DNA from: Oceanicaulis sp. MMSF_3324
Lineage (GTDB): Bacteria > Pseudomonadota > Alphaproteobacteria > Caulobacterales > Maricaulaceae
Assembly: GCF_030733545.1 (NCBI RefSeq)
Contig: NZ_JASHIU010000002.1
Span: 1-64,000 of the forward strand
DNA: 64,000 nucleotides
Direction of reading: 5' to 3'
A program made the position numbers and the translations under genes. Shown here in pieces: positions 1 to 7,656 of this stretch (position 1 is the stretch's first letter; every line of letters starts with the position of its first letter). The notes under the pieces were generated by a model. It ran no database searches. It saw only the letters and a list, made by a program, of their open reading frames with translations, and was not told the origin of the DNA.

Positions 1-32
1 GCGCCCTTTTCATGTTTCAGGTTTCAGACCGC

Positions 33-773
33 TTACTGATCTTCGCCGTCTTCCGGCTGCGGCTCGGCGTCCATATCGGTCTCATCGACCATCGGCGCTT
101 CGTCACCGGTCTCTTCGTCGACCATCACGGGTTCAACCGCGTCATCGCCAGCCACCGATTCTGCATCGGCATCCTCGTTGACATCGCCTTCAGCCATCGG
201 GGCCTCTTCGGCCGGGGTGGCAAGCGGCTCGGGGAAGGGCATGTCCGAGCTGCCTTGCTCGTGCATGTAGGCGATCAGGTTGATGCGGTCTTCCTGGTCG
301 CGCAGGCCGGCGAAGCTCATCGCGGTGCCGGGCATGTAGCGGCGCGGATTTTCCAGGAAGTTGAACATGTTCTCATAGCCCCAACCGTCCACGGTCTCGG
401 CATATTCCTGCATCGCACCGGAATAGTTGAAACCATCGACAGCGGCGACAGCGCGGCCCAGAACACCATACAGGTGCGGACCCGTGCCGTCGGCCATGCC
501 GGAATCGAAGGTGTGGCAGCTGGCGCAACGGCGCGCCACGCGCTCACCGGCGCTGATATCGGCGGAGGCGAGCAGAACGCCGAAATCAATCGGACCCTCT
601 TCCTCTTCCTCGGCGCCCGCAGAGCTTTCAAGCGCGGCGAGATCAACCGGGTAGCCGTATTCCTCGGGCTGTTCGACATTGAACAAGCTGTCACCCAGCG
701 TGGTCAGCCCCAGGACCACCAGGACGATCGCCAGAAGTGCGGCGGCCAGCTTATTGAAGAAAAGAGAGCCCAT
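33..773 (-). CDS. membrane-anchored c-type cytochrome
   Basis: Electron carrier of the CycM/cytochrome c-552 type, expected to face the periplasm and pass electrons between the bc1 complex and terminal oxidases. The 246-residue protein has one N-terminal hydrophobic helix (about residues 9-27) that acts as an uncleaved anchor. A linker rich in Glu follows, then a class I cytochrome fold with the haem motif CASCH at 83-87 and a likely Met ligand in PGTAMSF. The C-terminal 60 residues are Ala, Glu and Asp rich and look disordered; their role is unknown. I chose the ATG at 773 over a GTG at 785 because GAGG lies 5 bases upstream of it. The family call is firm, the exact electron partners are not. 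Confidence 0.88.
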   Translation of the reverse strand: MGSLFFNKLAAALLAIVLVVLGLTTLGDSLFNVEQPEEYGYPVDLAALESSAGAEEEEEGPIDFGVLLASADISAGERVARRCASCHTFDSGMADGTGPHLYGVLGRAVAAVDGFNYSGAMQEYAETVDGWGYENMFNFLENPRRYMPGTAMSFAGLRDQEDRINLIAYMHEQGSSDMPFPEPLATPAEEAPMAEGDVNEDADAESVAGDDAVEPVMVDEETGDEAPMVDETDMDAEPQPEDGEDQ

Positions 774-914
774 GAGCGTCCTCACCGATCCCTACTGATT
801 AAAACGGAGTGTGGCGGTGTTTGGCACGCTCCGACGAAAGAGGCAACCAGTTCACACCGCTTCGAAAGGTAATGCCCAGCTCAATCTGACAAGCGCGACA
901 GGGGGTCGCAGGTC

Positions 915-1787
915 TCAGTCTGAACCGGCAGCGAGCCATCTTTCTATCAGCATCCGTGCAATTGAGAAGTGCGATGGCATCATCCGGGCGATCTCGCTGT
1001 TGAAAAGCGTGCGCACCTCGCCGCGGGTGAACCAGCGCGCATCTTCCAGATCATCGTCAGGAACAAGTTCGCCCGGCTCGGCTTCCGCCATCAGGCCGAT
1101 CATGAGCTGGGACGGAAATGGCCAGGGCTGGCTGGTGACATACTCCACCGAGGTCACCTTGAGATGGACTTCCTCGGCCACCTCGCGCGCGCAGGCGGCG
1201 TCAATGGTCTCGCCTGGCTCCATGAAGCCGGCCAGGGTCGAGTACATGCCTTCAGGCCAGTTCGGTTGTCGGCCCAGCACGCATTTGTCGCCCGCATGCA
1301 CCAGCATGATCACGCTGGGATTGACCCGCGGGAAGTGTTCGGTCTGACAGGTCGGGCAGACGCGTCTGGATCCCGCATCCGCGCCCACCGTCTTCTCTCC
1401 GCAATTGGAGCAGAATGTATGTTCGCGATGCCACATCAATAAGGACCGAGCGCGTCCGAACGTGCTGGCGAGCTCGGGCGGCGCATGAATGGCCGATTGC
1501 CGGAAATCGGGGCCCTTCTCCGCCACGCCGGGCTCCAAGGCGCCCGCGAACCAGGGCGCCCCGTCCAGCAGCCCCAGGAAGATCAGGCCGGGTGATTTGA
1601 GCGGCAGCCGGGACGCGTGTTTGGCGCGCATGACAAGCGGCCCGCCATGCTCGTCCATCGCCAGGTCCCCGCCGGCGAACAGAACAGCCTGCGCCTTGCG
1701 GTCGGCAAGCTGACTTTCGATCCACTCCGGATCGCATCGGAGCAATCCCGCATGATCCAGCGCGGTGTCGGTGAATGTCAGTTCCAT
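915..1787 (-). CDS. nudC: NAD+ diphosphatase (Nudix), NudC
   Basis: Hydrolyses NAD(H) to NMN and AMP, and in E. coli removes NAD caps from RNA. The 290-residue protein has a zinc ribbon with cysteines at 126, 129, 144 and 147. The Nudix box starts at GFMEPGET (about 187) and continues through REVAEEVH, and the subfamily signature SQPWPFPSQ is at 219-227. That signature separates NudC from other Nudix enzymes. Length matches the family. It is transcribed away from the AhpD-like gene, across a gap that contains repeated GTGTGA half-sites. Confidence 0.93.
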   Translation of the reverse strand: MELTFTDTALDHAGLLRCDPEWIESQLADRKAQAVLFAGGDLAMDEHGGPLVMRAKHASRLPLKSPGLIFLGLLDGAPWFAGALEPGVAEKGPDFRQSAIHAPPELASTFGRARSLLMWHREHTFCSNCGEKTVGADAGSRRVCPTCQTEHFPRVNPSVIMLVHAGDKCVLGRQPNWPEGMYSTLAGFMEPGETIDAACAREVAEEVHLKVTSVEYVTSQPWPFPSQLMIGLMAEAEPGELVPDDDLEDARWFTRGEVRTLFNSEIARMMPSHFSIARMLIERWLAAGSD

Positions 1788-1823
1788 GCCCGCCTTCTAG
1801 CGCGCATCGGGGGGCGGACGCCA

Positions 1824-1893
1824 GTGTGAAACGACCTCACACATGGCTCTCCATCGTGTGAAATCGTGTTGATCGATCAGTCTCTTCTCACAC
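1824..1893. promoter_or_regulatory. cluster of GTGTGA/TCACAC half-sites between divergent genes
   Basis: GTGTGA at 1824-1829 and TCACAC at 1837-1842 form an inverted repeat with a 7-base spacer. A second GTGTGAAA copy starts at 1856, exactly 32 bases (about three helical turns) after the first, and a further TCACAC lies at 1888-1893. The arms resemble CRP/FNR-family half-sites, but the spacer is 7 rather than the usual 6. A shared operator for nudC and the AhpD-like gene is an inference. Confidence 0.4.
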
Positions 1894-1976
1894 CCGGCTT
1901 GCTCCCCCATCTGCGGCTCGTTGCCTTGACCGGCGTCGCATCCCGCCACGCCGCCCCCCTCAGGATGGAGCCTTCC

Positions 1977-2537
1977 ATGACCGACTTTAATCTCTACGAC
2001 GAAACCAATGCGCCCGAAGCCGCCCGCCCGGTGCTCGCCACCGCCAAGAGCGCCTTCGGCTTTGTGCCCAATCTTCTGGGCACGCTGTCTGAAAGCCCGG
2101 CGGCCGCCGAAGCCTATCTGACCCTCGCGGGCATTGTGGACAAGACGAGCCTGAGCCCGGCCGAGCGCCAGATCGTGCTGCTGACCGTGTCCTATGAAAA
2201 CACCTGCCATTACTGCATGGCGGCGCATTCCACCCTGGCGGGCGGCGCAGGCGTTGACGCGGCGACCCTGAACGCCCTGCGCACCGGAACTCCGCTGCCT
2301 GACGCACGCCAGAACGCCCTGGCCCGCTTCACCCGCACCCTGGTGCGCGAACGCGGTTACGCCAATGACGCTGACATCAAGGCCTTCCTCGACGCCGGCT
2401 TCACCAAGGCGAACATTTTCGACGTCATCACCGCGACTGCGCTGAAGACCATCTCCAACTACGCCAACCATATCGCCGAAACCCCGGTCGATGACGCCTT
2501 CAAGGCCCAGACCTGGGCGAAACCGGCCGCCGCCTGA
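1977..2537 (+). CDS. carboxymuconolactone decarboxylase / AhpD-like protein
   Basis: Small all-helical protein of the AhpD/carboxymuconolactone decarboxylase superfamily, 186 residues. The family redox signature is present: Glu74, Cys77, Cys80 and His84 (ENTCHYCMAAH), which in AhpD supports peroxidase or disulfide-reductase chemistry with a thiol partner. The ATG at 1977 is preferred over upstream starts because GGATGGAG lies just ahead of it. No AhpC peroxiredoxin gene is next to it, so the partner is unknown. Its divergent neighbour is nudC. The substrate cannot be told from sequence alone. Confidence 0.82.
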   Translation: MTDFNLYDETNAPEAARPVLATAKSAFGFVPNLLGTLSESPAAAEAYLTLAGIVDKTSLSPAERQIVLLTVSYENTCHYCMAAHSTLAGGAGVDAATLNALRTGTPLPDARQNALARFTRTLVRERGYANDADIKAFLDAGFTKANIFDVITATALKTISNYANHIAETPVDDAFKAQTWAKPAAA

Positions 2538-2774
2538 CCCTTGCTCAAACGTTAACAGATCGGTGCGATGGCGAAATTCCGTCCGGGTTTCGCCACCGCC
2601 CGGTCACCCTTCGCCACGGCTTGGTCATAATGCGTCGCAGAACTGCAACACTGCGTTTTTACAGACATTTTCAGAAGCAGAAGCGGTCTTGCGAAGTCCG
2701 AAATCCGGGCACAGCTTCCTTCGCGGGCTGGGGCTTGAACCAAACCCACTACGCGTCACAGAAAGACAAAAACC

Positions 2775-3293
2775 ATGCAAAAGACGATCCTCCTCTCCAC
2801 CGCCGCCGCTCTGCTGATCGCGGGGGGCGCCTCCGCGCAAGACTCCCAATGGAATATCGGCGCGGGCTACACTTATTTTGACGCTTCTGACGTCGAGCTG
2901 GACGTTATCAATGTCCGCGGCGGTTACGACATCACCGAGTATTTCGGCGTTGAAGGCGAACTGCTGGTCGGCCTTGAAGACGAAGACTATTCCTTCGGCG
3001 GCGTCCCGGCCGAAGTGGGCCTGGATTACGGCCTGGGCATCTACGCCAAGGCGCAATACCCGCTGGCCGAGCAAGTCTCTGTGTATGGCCGCGCCGGCTA
3101 TGCCTATCACGAGTTCGACGCCTCGCTGGCGACCGCCAGCTTTGACGACAGCTCGGACGCCTTTGCGTTCGGCGGCGGTCTGGAATGGGCCGTTTCCGGT
3201 CCGAACGCCGTGCGTCTGGACTACACCCGCTATGAGTATGATGGCGACGGCGATGCAGACGCCTTCTCCATCAACTATGTGCGTCGCTTCTAG
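2775..3293 (+). CDS. outer-membrane beta-barrel protein
   Basis: Predicted 8-strand outer-membrane barrel of the OmpA-like/porin-family small type. A cleavable signal peptide ends at about residue 21 (AGGASA, then QDSQW). The mature part alternates Tyr, Val and Gly residues in amphipathic strands and ends with a terminal aromatic (FSINYVRRF), the classic C-terminal recognition residue for barrel assembly. Length 172. It stands alone with a strong terminator directly downstream. The 237-base gap upstream (2538-2774) has no other gene. The ligand or function is unknown; a structural or adhesion role is possible. Confidence 0.83.
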   Translation: MQKTILLSTAAALLIAGGASAQDSQWNIGAGYTYFDASDVELDVINVRGGYDITEYFGVEGELLVGLEDEDYSFGGVPAEVGLDYGLGIYAKAQYPLAEQVSVYGRAGYAYHEFDASLATASFDDSSDAFAFGGGLEWAVSGPNAVRLDYTRYEYDGDGDADAFSINYVRRF

Positions 3294-3320
3294 GCGATCT
3301 GCCTGAACCGATACGGGAAA

Positions 3321-3349
3321 CGGGCGCGGCCAAGGCCGCGCCCGTTTTG
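3321..3349 (+). terminator. intrinsic terminator after the barrel gene
   Basis: A perfect GC-rich inverted repeat (ACGGGCGCGG/CCGCGCCCGT around CCAAGG) is followed by TTTTG, 28 bases after the stop codon at 3293. Confidence 0.8.
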
Positions 3350-3419
3350 TATGCGCTGCTGCGGCGAAATGGACCGAGAGAGAAACAGCACTGGACAAGC
3401 CTGCGCGCTTTCCTGAAAA

Positions 3420-3434
3420 TGCGAATTGTTCGCA
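3420..3434. promoter_or_regulatory. 15-bp palindrome just upstream of a small gene
   Basis: TGCGAA-TTG-TTCGCA is a perfect inverted repeat ending 15 bases before the ATG at 3450 and directly abutting the AAGGAG ribosome-binding site. This position suits a repressor site or a translation-controlling hairpin. Function is inferred only from symmetry and location. Confidence 0.35.
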
Positions 3435-3449
3435 ATAAGGAGAGTCGCC

Positions 3450-3665
3450 ATGGCGTGCGCTGTTGTTGAATTCCCCACCTTGAAATCGGAGGTCTGCGCC
3501 CCGTCCGTGACCGATTGGCTCGACAGTCAGGCGCGCGTGATCGACATCTGGATTGATCGCCTGGTGGCGACGGGCGGAGATGTCGGGCTGATCGCCGTGC
3601 TCGATCAGCATGCCGCTTTTCTGCGCGAGGCTCTGGAGCGCAGCGCAGACGCGGACCCGGCCTAG
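3450..3665 (+). CDS. small protein of unknown function (71 aa)
   Basis: I do not recognise this protein. The start at 3450 is supported by AAGGAGAG 5 bases upstream. The product is 71 residues, predicted mainly helical, with no signal peptide or membrane segment. It contains DWLDSQARVIDIWIDRL and a helix around DQHAAFLREALERS. It runs convergently into the next gene, and the two stop codons share one CTAG tetranucleotide. The strong ribosome-binding site and the palindrome directly upstream argue that it is real. Comparison with related genomes would settle whether it is conserved. Confidence 0.55.
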   Translation: MACAVVEFPTLKSEVCAPSVTDWLDSQARVIDIWIDRLVATGGDVGLIAVLDQHAAFLREALERSADADPA

Positions 3666-3988
3666 GCGGCCGAGCTGATCAGATCCGCGTAAAAGTCGTT
3701 GTCGAAGTCGGATTTGGCGGCCAGGCCTTCGCGGCCGCTCAGCTTCACCGCATCGCGGAAAGCGGAATAGATCAGACGGTCAGACAGGCTCATCTCGCGT
3801 TCGGTTTCGCCATTGCCGCGAATGCGCGCCCAGCGCCAGATCGCCAGTTTGAGCGCAATGCTGTTCCAGTCAGACGCCTCCTGTGCGCTAACGGCGGGCA
3901 TGAGGTGAACCAGGTCGGGGTTTTCCCCTTCCGATTTCATCTGCTTGAGCTGTTCAAAGACGAATTCAATGAATTCAGAGTCGTTCAC
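3662..3988 (-). CDS. hypothetical protein (108 aa)
   Basis: Unrecognised cytoplasmic protein. I place the start at the GTG at 3988, because CGGAG lies 5 bases upstream, rather than at a TTG at 4021 with no such site. The product begins MNDSEFIEFVF, is mostly helical, and carries an Arg/Trp-rich central patch (IWRWARIRGNGE) before a second acidic helical half. No catalytic motif, Cys cluster or membrane helix is visible. It is followed downstream by the convergent 71-residue gene and preceded by a 165-base gap with the LuxR-type gene beyond. Confidence 0.6.
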   Translation of the reverse strand: MNDSEFIEFVFEQLKQMKSEGENPDLVHLMPAVSAQEASDWNSIALKLAIWRWARIRGNGETEREMSLSDRLIYSAFRDAVKLSGREGLAAKSDFDNDFYADLISSAA

Positions 3989-4153
3989 ACACACACTCCG
4001 TTGCGGCTGAACGGCGTTCAATCGCCGAGGCGGCGGGTATAGTTAAATCTGAATGGAGGTCACGTCCCGTAATTCAGGGACAAAGCAGGGCAAGGCTGCC
4101 TTATTTCCCCTCATTGTCGCCTTACTGGCGAGAACGCGTCTGAATACGTTCAA

Positions 4154-4879
4154 TTAAAGCGTTATCAATCCGCTTCTTAGCGCTTTGAGCACGGCCGAGA
4201 TCCGATTGGGCGCTTCGAGCTTCACAAAGGCCCGGCGCAAAATTGTATCCACAGTATGAGGGGACACGCCTAGAATCGCCGCGATGACCGCGTTACTTTT
4301 GCCACGGGCGAGCCATTGCAGAACTTCCACCTCACGTTCGGACAGGTGCGGCGGCGCCGGCGCATCCCTTTTCTGCAGAATCAGGGTCCGGCTGAACAAT
4401 TCCTGGCTGGCGAGCTGGAGCACGCGCAATTGAATGTCGGTCAGGTCGAAGGCGCCCGAAAAGCGCCCGCACGCCACAAAGGCCGCCAGGCCATACGGGC
4501 CGAACACCGGAATGGTGAAGCCGTCGGTGAACCCTGACTCCCGCAGCAGCGTGAACAATCGCTGGCTGAAGCGTGTTCCGGGCGAGGTCTGTTCAACATC
4601 AAACCAGAACTGAGGCTGCAACGCCGTGGCGGCGCGGCTGGTCACCGGATCATGTTCGAACAGACGTTCTTCGAGATAGGCCTCATGCATCTGGGCGGGG
4701 AAGGTGTTGTATTCGAACGTGAAAGACGTGTCCGACGCCTCAAACGGGTCAGGCAGGACCTGGTAGCCGAAGGCCTCGACCCCGTAGAGTTCGCTAAAAT
4801 CCTTGAAGGCGTGACAGAGCGCTTCCTTGTCGTCCGCGTCAGCACTGTGCTCCAGAAAGGCAAGGAGCGTATCGGTCAT
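4154..4879 (-). CDS. LuxR-family transcriptional regulator (autoinducer-binding type, solo)
   Basis: Quorum-sensing type regulator of 241 residues: an N-terminal autoinducer-binding domain (about 25-165) and a C-terminal GerE/LuxR helix-turn-helix (about 178-238, LSEREVEVLQWLARGKSN). Known pocket residues of the family are partly kept: Tyr68, Asp77-Pro78 and Trp92. The position equivalent to LuxR Trp57 is Met64. No luxI-type synthase lies in the window, so this is a LuxR solo here. The start is the ATG at 4879, preceded by GGGGAAAGAG; the frame stays open further upstream, but without domain homology. The ligand may be an exogenous or non-AHL molecule. Confidence 0.88.
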   Translation of the reverse strand: MTDTLLAFLEHSADADDKEALCHAFKDFSELYGVEAFGYQVLPDPFEASDTSFTFEYNTFPAQMHEAYLEERLFEHDPVTSRAATALQPQFWFDVEQTSPGTRFSQRLFTLLRESGFTDGFTIPVFGPYGLAAFVACGRFSGAFDLTDIQLRVLQLASQELFSRTLILQKRDAPAPPHLSEREVEVLQWLARGKSNAVIAAILGVSPHTVDTILRRAFVKLEAPNRISAVLKALRSGLITL

Positions 4880-5217
4880 CTCTTTCCCCGTGATTGAGAA
4901 AAGAGGAACACCCAAACGCGAAAATGGCAAGAACGAAACCCGCCCTCGCCATATACAACAACGACTTACCACCCAAGGCTTGCCCGGTCGACATGGCCGG
5001 GCCGCCCCAGAGCGCCTGCCCTCATCATCTGGCTCCGCTGCGGTCTTTCTTGTCTCTTTGGTCAACCAATTCCGGCCAGATCGGATCTGAAGCCCGAATT
5101 CGCCAGAGATGACAGTCGAGCCGAAGCCCGCCTTGAGAAAAAGTGAAACTTTGGAAAGCTGTGGACACCTGCGGGCCCGCCTTGCGTTCGCGCGGCTCAA
5201 ACGCGATATTATGCACA
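4880..5217. other. intergenic region between luxR-type gene and SRP RNA
   Basis: 338 bases carry the divergent promoters of the LuxR-type gene and ffs. A CCCGG/CCGGG stem-loop lies near 4982-5001. I saw no convincing lux box, and no gene beyond the frame-open upstream extension of the LuxR-type reading frame, which I consider non-coding. Confidence 0.5.
5182..5212 (+). promoter_or_regulatory. probable promoter of the SRP RNA gene
   Basis: TATTAT at 5207-5212 sits 5 bases before the predicted RNA 5' end at 5218, with a TTGCGT-like -35 element at 5182-5187. The 19-base spacer is longer than ideal. Position relative to the RNA is the main support. Confidence 0.5.
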
Positions 5218-5313
5218 GGAAGGCCGGCGGCGGACGAGCCCCTCGCCAACCCGGTCAGGTCCGGAAGGAAGCAGCCGTAACGAGTTTCGGTTCGGGTCGC
5301 CGTCCGGTCTTCC
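5218..5313 (+). ncRNA. ffs: signal recognition particle RNA, small bacterial (4.5S) type
   Basis: RNA component of the signal recognition particle, which binds Ffh and targets nascent membrane proteins. The highly conserved S-domain core (GTCAGGTCCGGAAGGAAGCA, starting near 5254) is present. The ends pair: GGAAGGCCGG at 5218-5227 with CCGGTCTTCC at 5304-5313, and the stem continues through GGCG/CGCC with one bulge. Total about 96 nt, which fits the short form. It lies directly upstream of dnaX, a common alphaproteobacterial arrangement. Confidence 0.93.
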
Positions 5314-5388
5314 GCCGTCTTCCGCGTCAGTTCATCTCCCGCAGCACCCGCTTATGGGCGCGCGGACCCGCGCGAAGGACCCTCTCCT

Positions 5389-7155
5389 GTGATGGATGAT
5401 CCCCATTCCGACGCGCCTGAGTCTGACGTCGCCGAGGCGTATGACGGCCCGGCCCTGCCCGGTCTCGAACCCGAAGCCGCCAGCGATCCCGGCTATCAGG
5501 TGCTGGCGCGCAAATACCGCCCGCAAACCTTTGACGACCTGATCGGCCAGGAGCCGATGGTGCGCACGCTGACCAATGCGTTCGCCTCGGGCCGCATCGC
5601 CCACGCCTATATGATGACCGGCGTGCGCGGGGTGGGCAAAACCACCACGGCGCGCCTGATCGCCCGGGCGCTCAATTACGACACCGATGAGGTGCACCAG
5701 CCCTCCATCAATCTCACCCCGCCGGGCCGGCATTGCGACGCCATTGCGCGCTCGGCCCATGTGGACGTGATGGAGATGGACGCCGCCAGCCGCACCGGCA
5801 TTTCCGACATCCGCGAAATTCTGGACGGGGTGCGCTATGCGCCCGTCAGCGCGCGCTACAAGGTCTACATCATCGACGAGGTGCACATGCTGTCCACCTC
5901 GGCCTTCAACGCGCTGCTCAAGACGCTCGAGGAACCGCCCGAGCATGTGAAGTTCATTTTCGCCACCACCGAGATCCGCAAGGTGCCCGTCACCGTGCTG
6001 TCGCGCTGCCAGCGCTTTGATCTCAAACGCGTGGATCGCGAAGTGCTCACCGACCATCTGGCGCGCATCTGCGAGAAGGAGAACGCCAGCGTGGAGCGCG
6101 ACGGCCTCGCCGCCATCGCCCGCGCCGCCGAAGGCTCGGTCCGTGATGCGCTGTCCCTGCTCGATCAGGCGATCGTCCAGGCCGATGCGGGCCAGAGCGT
6201 CACCGCCGACCAGATCCGCGACATGCTGGGTCTGGCGGACCGCTCGCGCGTGCTCGATCTTCTCGAAGCGGCGCTGGAGAACCGGGCCAAGGATGCGCTC
6301 GACGAGCTGCGCCACCAGTATGACTCTGGCGCCGACCCGCAAGTGCTGATGCGTGACCTTCTAGATCATCTGCATGCGGTCAGCCGCATCAAGGCGGCGG
6401 GCCCGTCCGCCGATCTTGGCGAAGCGCAGGAAACCGTGGACCGGCTGGCGAAGCTGGCCGAGGCGCATTCCCTCGCCTCGCTGGGACGGCTCTGGAAGAC
6501 CGCGCTGACCGGGCTCGAGGATGTGCGCAACGCGCCCGATCCGGTCTCGGCGGCGGAAATGGCGGTGATCCGGCTGATGGCCGCAGCCAGCCTGCCCAGC
6601 CCCGAAGACGCCGCTCGCCTGCTCGCCGGGGTCGCCGCCCCGTCAGGCGGTGGGGCAAACCCTAGCACCGGTCCGGGGGGCGCGCCGTCCGGACCGCAAG
6701 CGACTTATGCGGCGCCGCCCGAGCCCGAGTTTCACGGCCCCAAGGATCTCGACGCCCTGATCGCCCTGGTCGACGAAGCGCGCGATATCGGCCTGAAGCT
6801 TGATATCGAACGCTGTTTCCGTCCGGTCTCGATCAAGCCCGGCGCCATCGTCTTTGAACCCACCGAAAACGCGCCCAGCAATCTGGGCGGGCGCATCGCC
6901 GCCTTCCTGCAAGAGCAGACCGGCGAGCGCTGGCTGGTGGATTCCAAACCCAAATCCAAGGGCGGGGAGACCATCGCCGAGCGTCGGGCGCGCGAGCATG
7001 AGGAACGCATGGACGCCATCCGCCGCGACCCGGCCATGGTGAAAGCGCTGACCCTGTTTCCGGGCGCGGAAATCCTCACCGTTGACGAGGCCGCGCCGCT
7101 CCCCACATCTGAAGACGAAGACGACACCACTGCGCGGCAGGAGAACTCGCGATGA
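5389..7155 (+). CDS. dnaX: DNA polymerase III subunits gamma and tau
   Basis: Clamp-loader ATPase of the replicative polymerase. From the N-terminus: a 35-residue variable segment, then the AAA+ module with Walker A GVRGVGKTT (about 78-86), Walker B IIDEVHML, and the sensor/arginine-finger region VLSRCQRFDL. A DnaX oligomerisation domain follows, then a Gly/Pro-rich linker (near 405-440) and a C-terminal domain of the type seen in alphaproteobacterial tau. The zinc-binding insert is degenerate: only one Cys (GRHCDAI) remains where E. coli has four. The start is GTG at 5389 or the next codon, ATG at 5392. The gene overlaps ybaB by 4 bases. Confidence 0.95.
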   Translation: MMDDPHSDAPESDVAEAYDGPALPGLEPEAASDPGYQVLARKYRPQTFDDLIGQEPMVRTLTNAFASGRIAHAYMMTGVRGVGKTTTARLIARALNYDTDEVHQPSINLTPPGRHCDAIARSAHVDVMEMDAASRTGISDIREILDGVRYAPVSARYKVYIIDEVHMLSTSAFNALLKTLEEPPEHVKFIFATTEIRKVPVTVLSRCQRFDLKRVDREVLTDHLARICEKENASVERDGLAAIARAAEGSVRDALSLLDQAIVQADAGQSVTADQIRDMLGLADRSRVLDLLEAALENRAKDALDELRHQYDSGADPQVLMRDLLDHLHAVSRIKAAGPSADLGEAQETVDRLAKLAEAHSLASLGRLWKTALTGLEDVRNAPDPVSAAEMAVIRLMAAASLPSPEDAARLLAGVAAPSGGGANPSTGPGGAPSGPQATYAAPPEPEFHGPKDLDALIALVDEARDIGLKLDIERCFRPVSIKPGAIVFEPTENAPSNLGGRIAAFLQEQTGERWLVDSKPKSKGGETIAERRAREHEERMDAIRRDPAMVKALTLFPGAEILTVDEAAPLPTSEDEDDTTARQENSR

Positions 7156-7496
7156 AAGACCTTGGCGGGCTGATGAAAAAAGCCCAGGAAATGCAGGCGA
7201 AAATGGCCGAGGCGCAACAGCGCCTTGAAAGCCTTGAAGTCACCGGCGAAGCCGGCGCAGGCATGGTCAAGCTGACCCTGACCGCCAAGGGCGAGATGCG
7301 CGGATTGGAGATCGACAAATCCGTCATCGATCCCGAAGACCCCGCCATGCTCGAAGACCTGATCAAGGCCGCCCATAACGACGCCAAGCGCAAGGCCGAC
7401 CAGGCCCAGGCCGACGCCATGAGCGAAGCCACCCAGGGCATGGGCCTGCCGCCGGGCATTGATCTGCCGTTTGGCACGAAGCCGGGGCCGTTCTAA
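7152..7496 (+). CDS. ybaB: YbaB/EbfC family nucleoid-associated protein
   Basis: Small DNA-binding dimeric protein of 114 residues, long associated with dnaX and recR in bacterial genomes. It begins with a long helix rich in Lys, Gln and Met (GLMKKAQEMQAKMAEAQQRL), then the family beta-sheet part (VKLTLTAKGEMRGLEID), and ends with a helical Ala/Gln segment. The ATG overlaps the dnaX stop as ATGA, which implies translational coupling. The role in nucleoid organisation or recombination is from family knowledge. Confidence 0.93.
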   Translation: MKDLGGLMKKAQEMQAKMAEAQQRLESLEVTGEAGAGMVKLTLTAKGEMRGLEIDKSVIDPEDPAMLEDLIKAAHNDAKRKADQAQADAMSEATQGMGLPPGIDLPFGTKPGPF

Positions 7497-7531
7497 AGGG
7501 CGTTTTCACACGTCAACGCCAATCCCATCCC

Positions 7532-7656
7532 ACTCCCCTCCCTGAGGGGAGAGGTTAGATGAGGGGTGAGCAGCACTTCATCCGGCTGCGAGCTCAGCCA
7601 TTGAAACGCACCCCCTCACCCGACCTCTCCCCCTTGTCCAAGGGGGAGAGGGGAAG
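7532..7656. repeat. pair of inverted palindromic repeat units (BIME-like)
   Basis: Two copies of a unit made of a stem (CTCCCCTCCCTGAGGGGAG or CTCCCCCTTGTCCAAGGGGG) plus a GAGGTNNGNTGAGGGGTG tail lie head to head at 7532-7570 and 7608-7656, separated by about 37 bases. The arrangement resembles bacterial interspersed mosaic elements. It occupies half of the ybaB-recR gap and could also act as a bidirectional transcription or mRNA-stability barrier. Confidence 0.7.

Noticed and set aside
12-872. Long plus-strand frame over the cytochrome c gene
   Set aside because: Opposite-strand shadow of the cytochrome gene; it has Arg/His-rich low-complexity composition and no domain. Similar GC-driven shadows lie opposite lysAC, the M13 genes, the RND pump, cpaE and pstC.
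4880-5200. Upstream extension of the LuxR-type reading frame
   Set aside because: No domain homology in the extra residues, and the ATG at 4879 has a good ribosome-binding site and matches the family N-terminus. The extension would also run towards the SRP RNA promoter.
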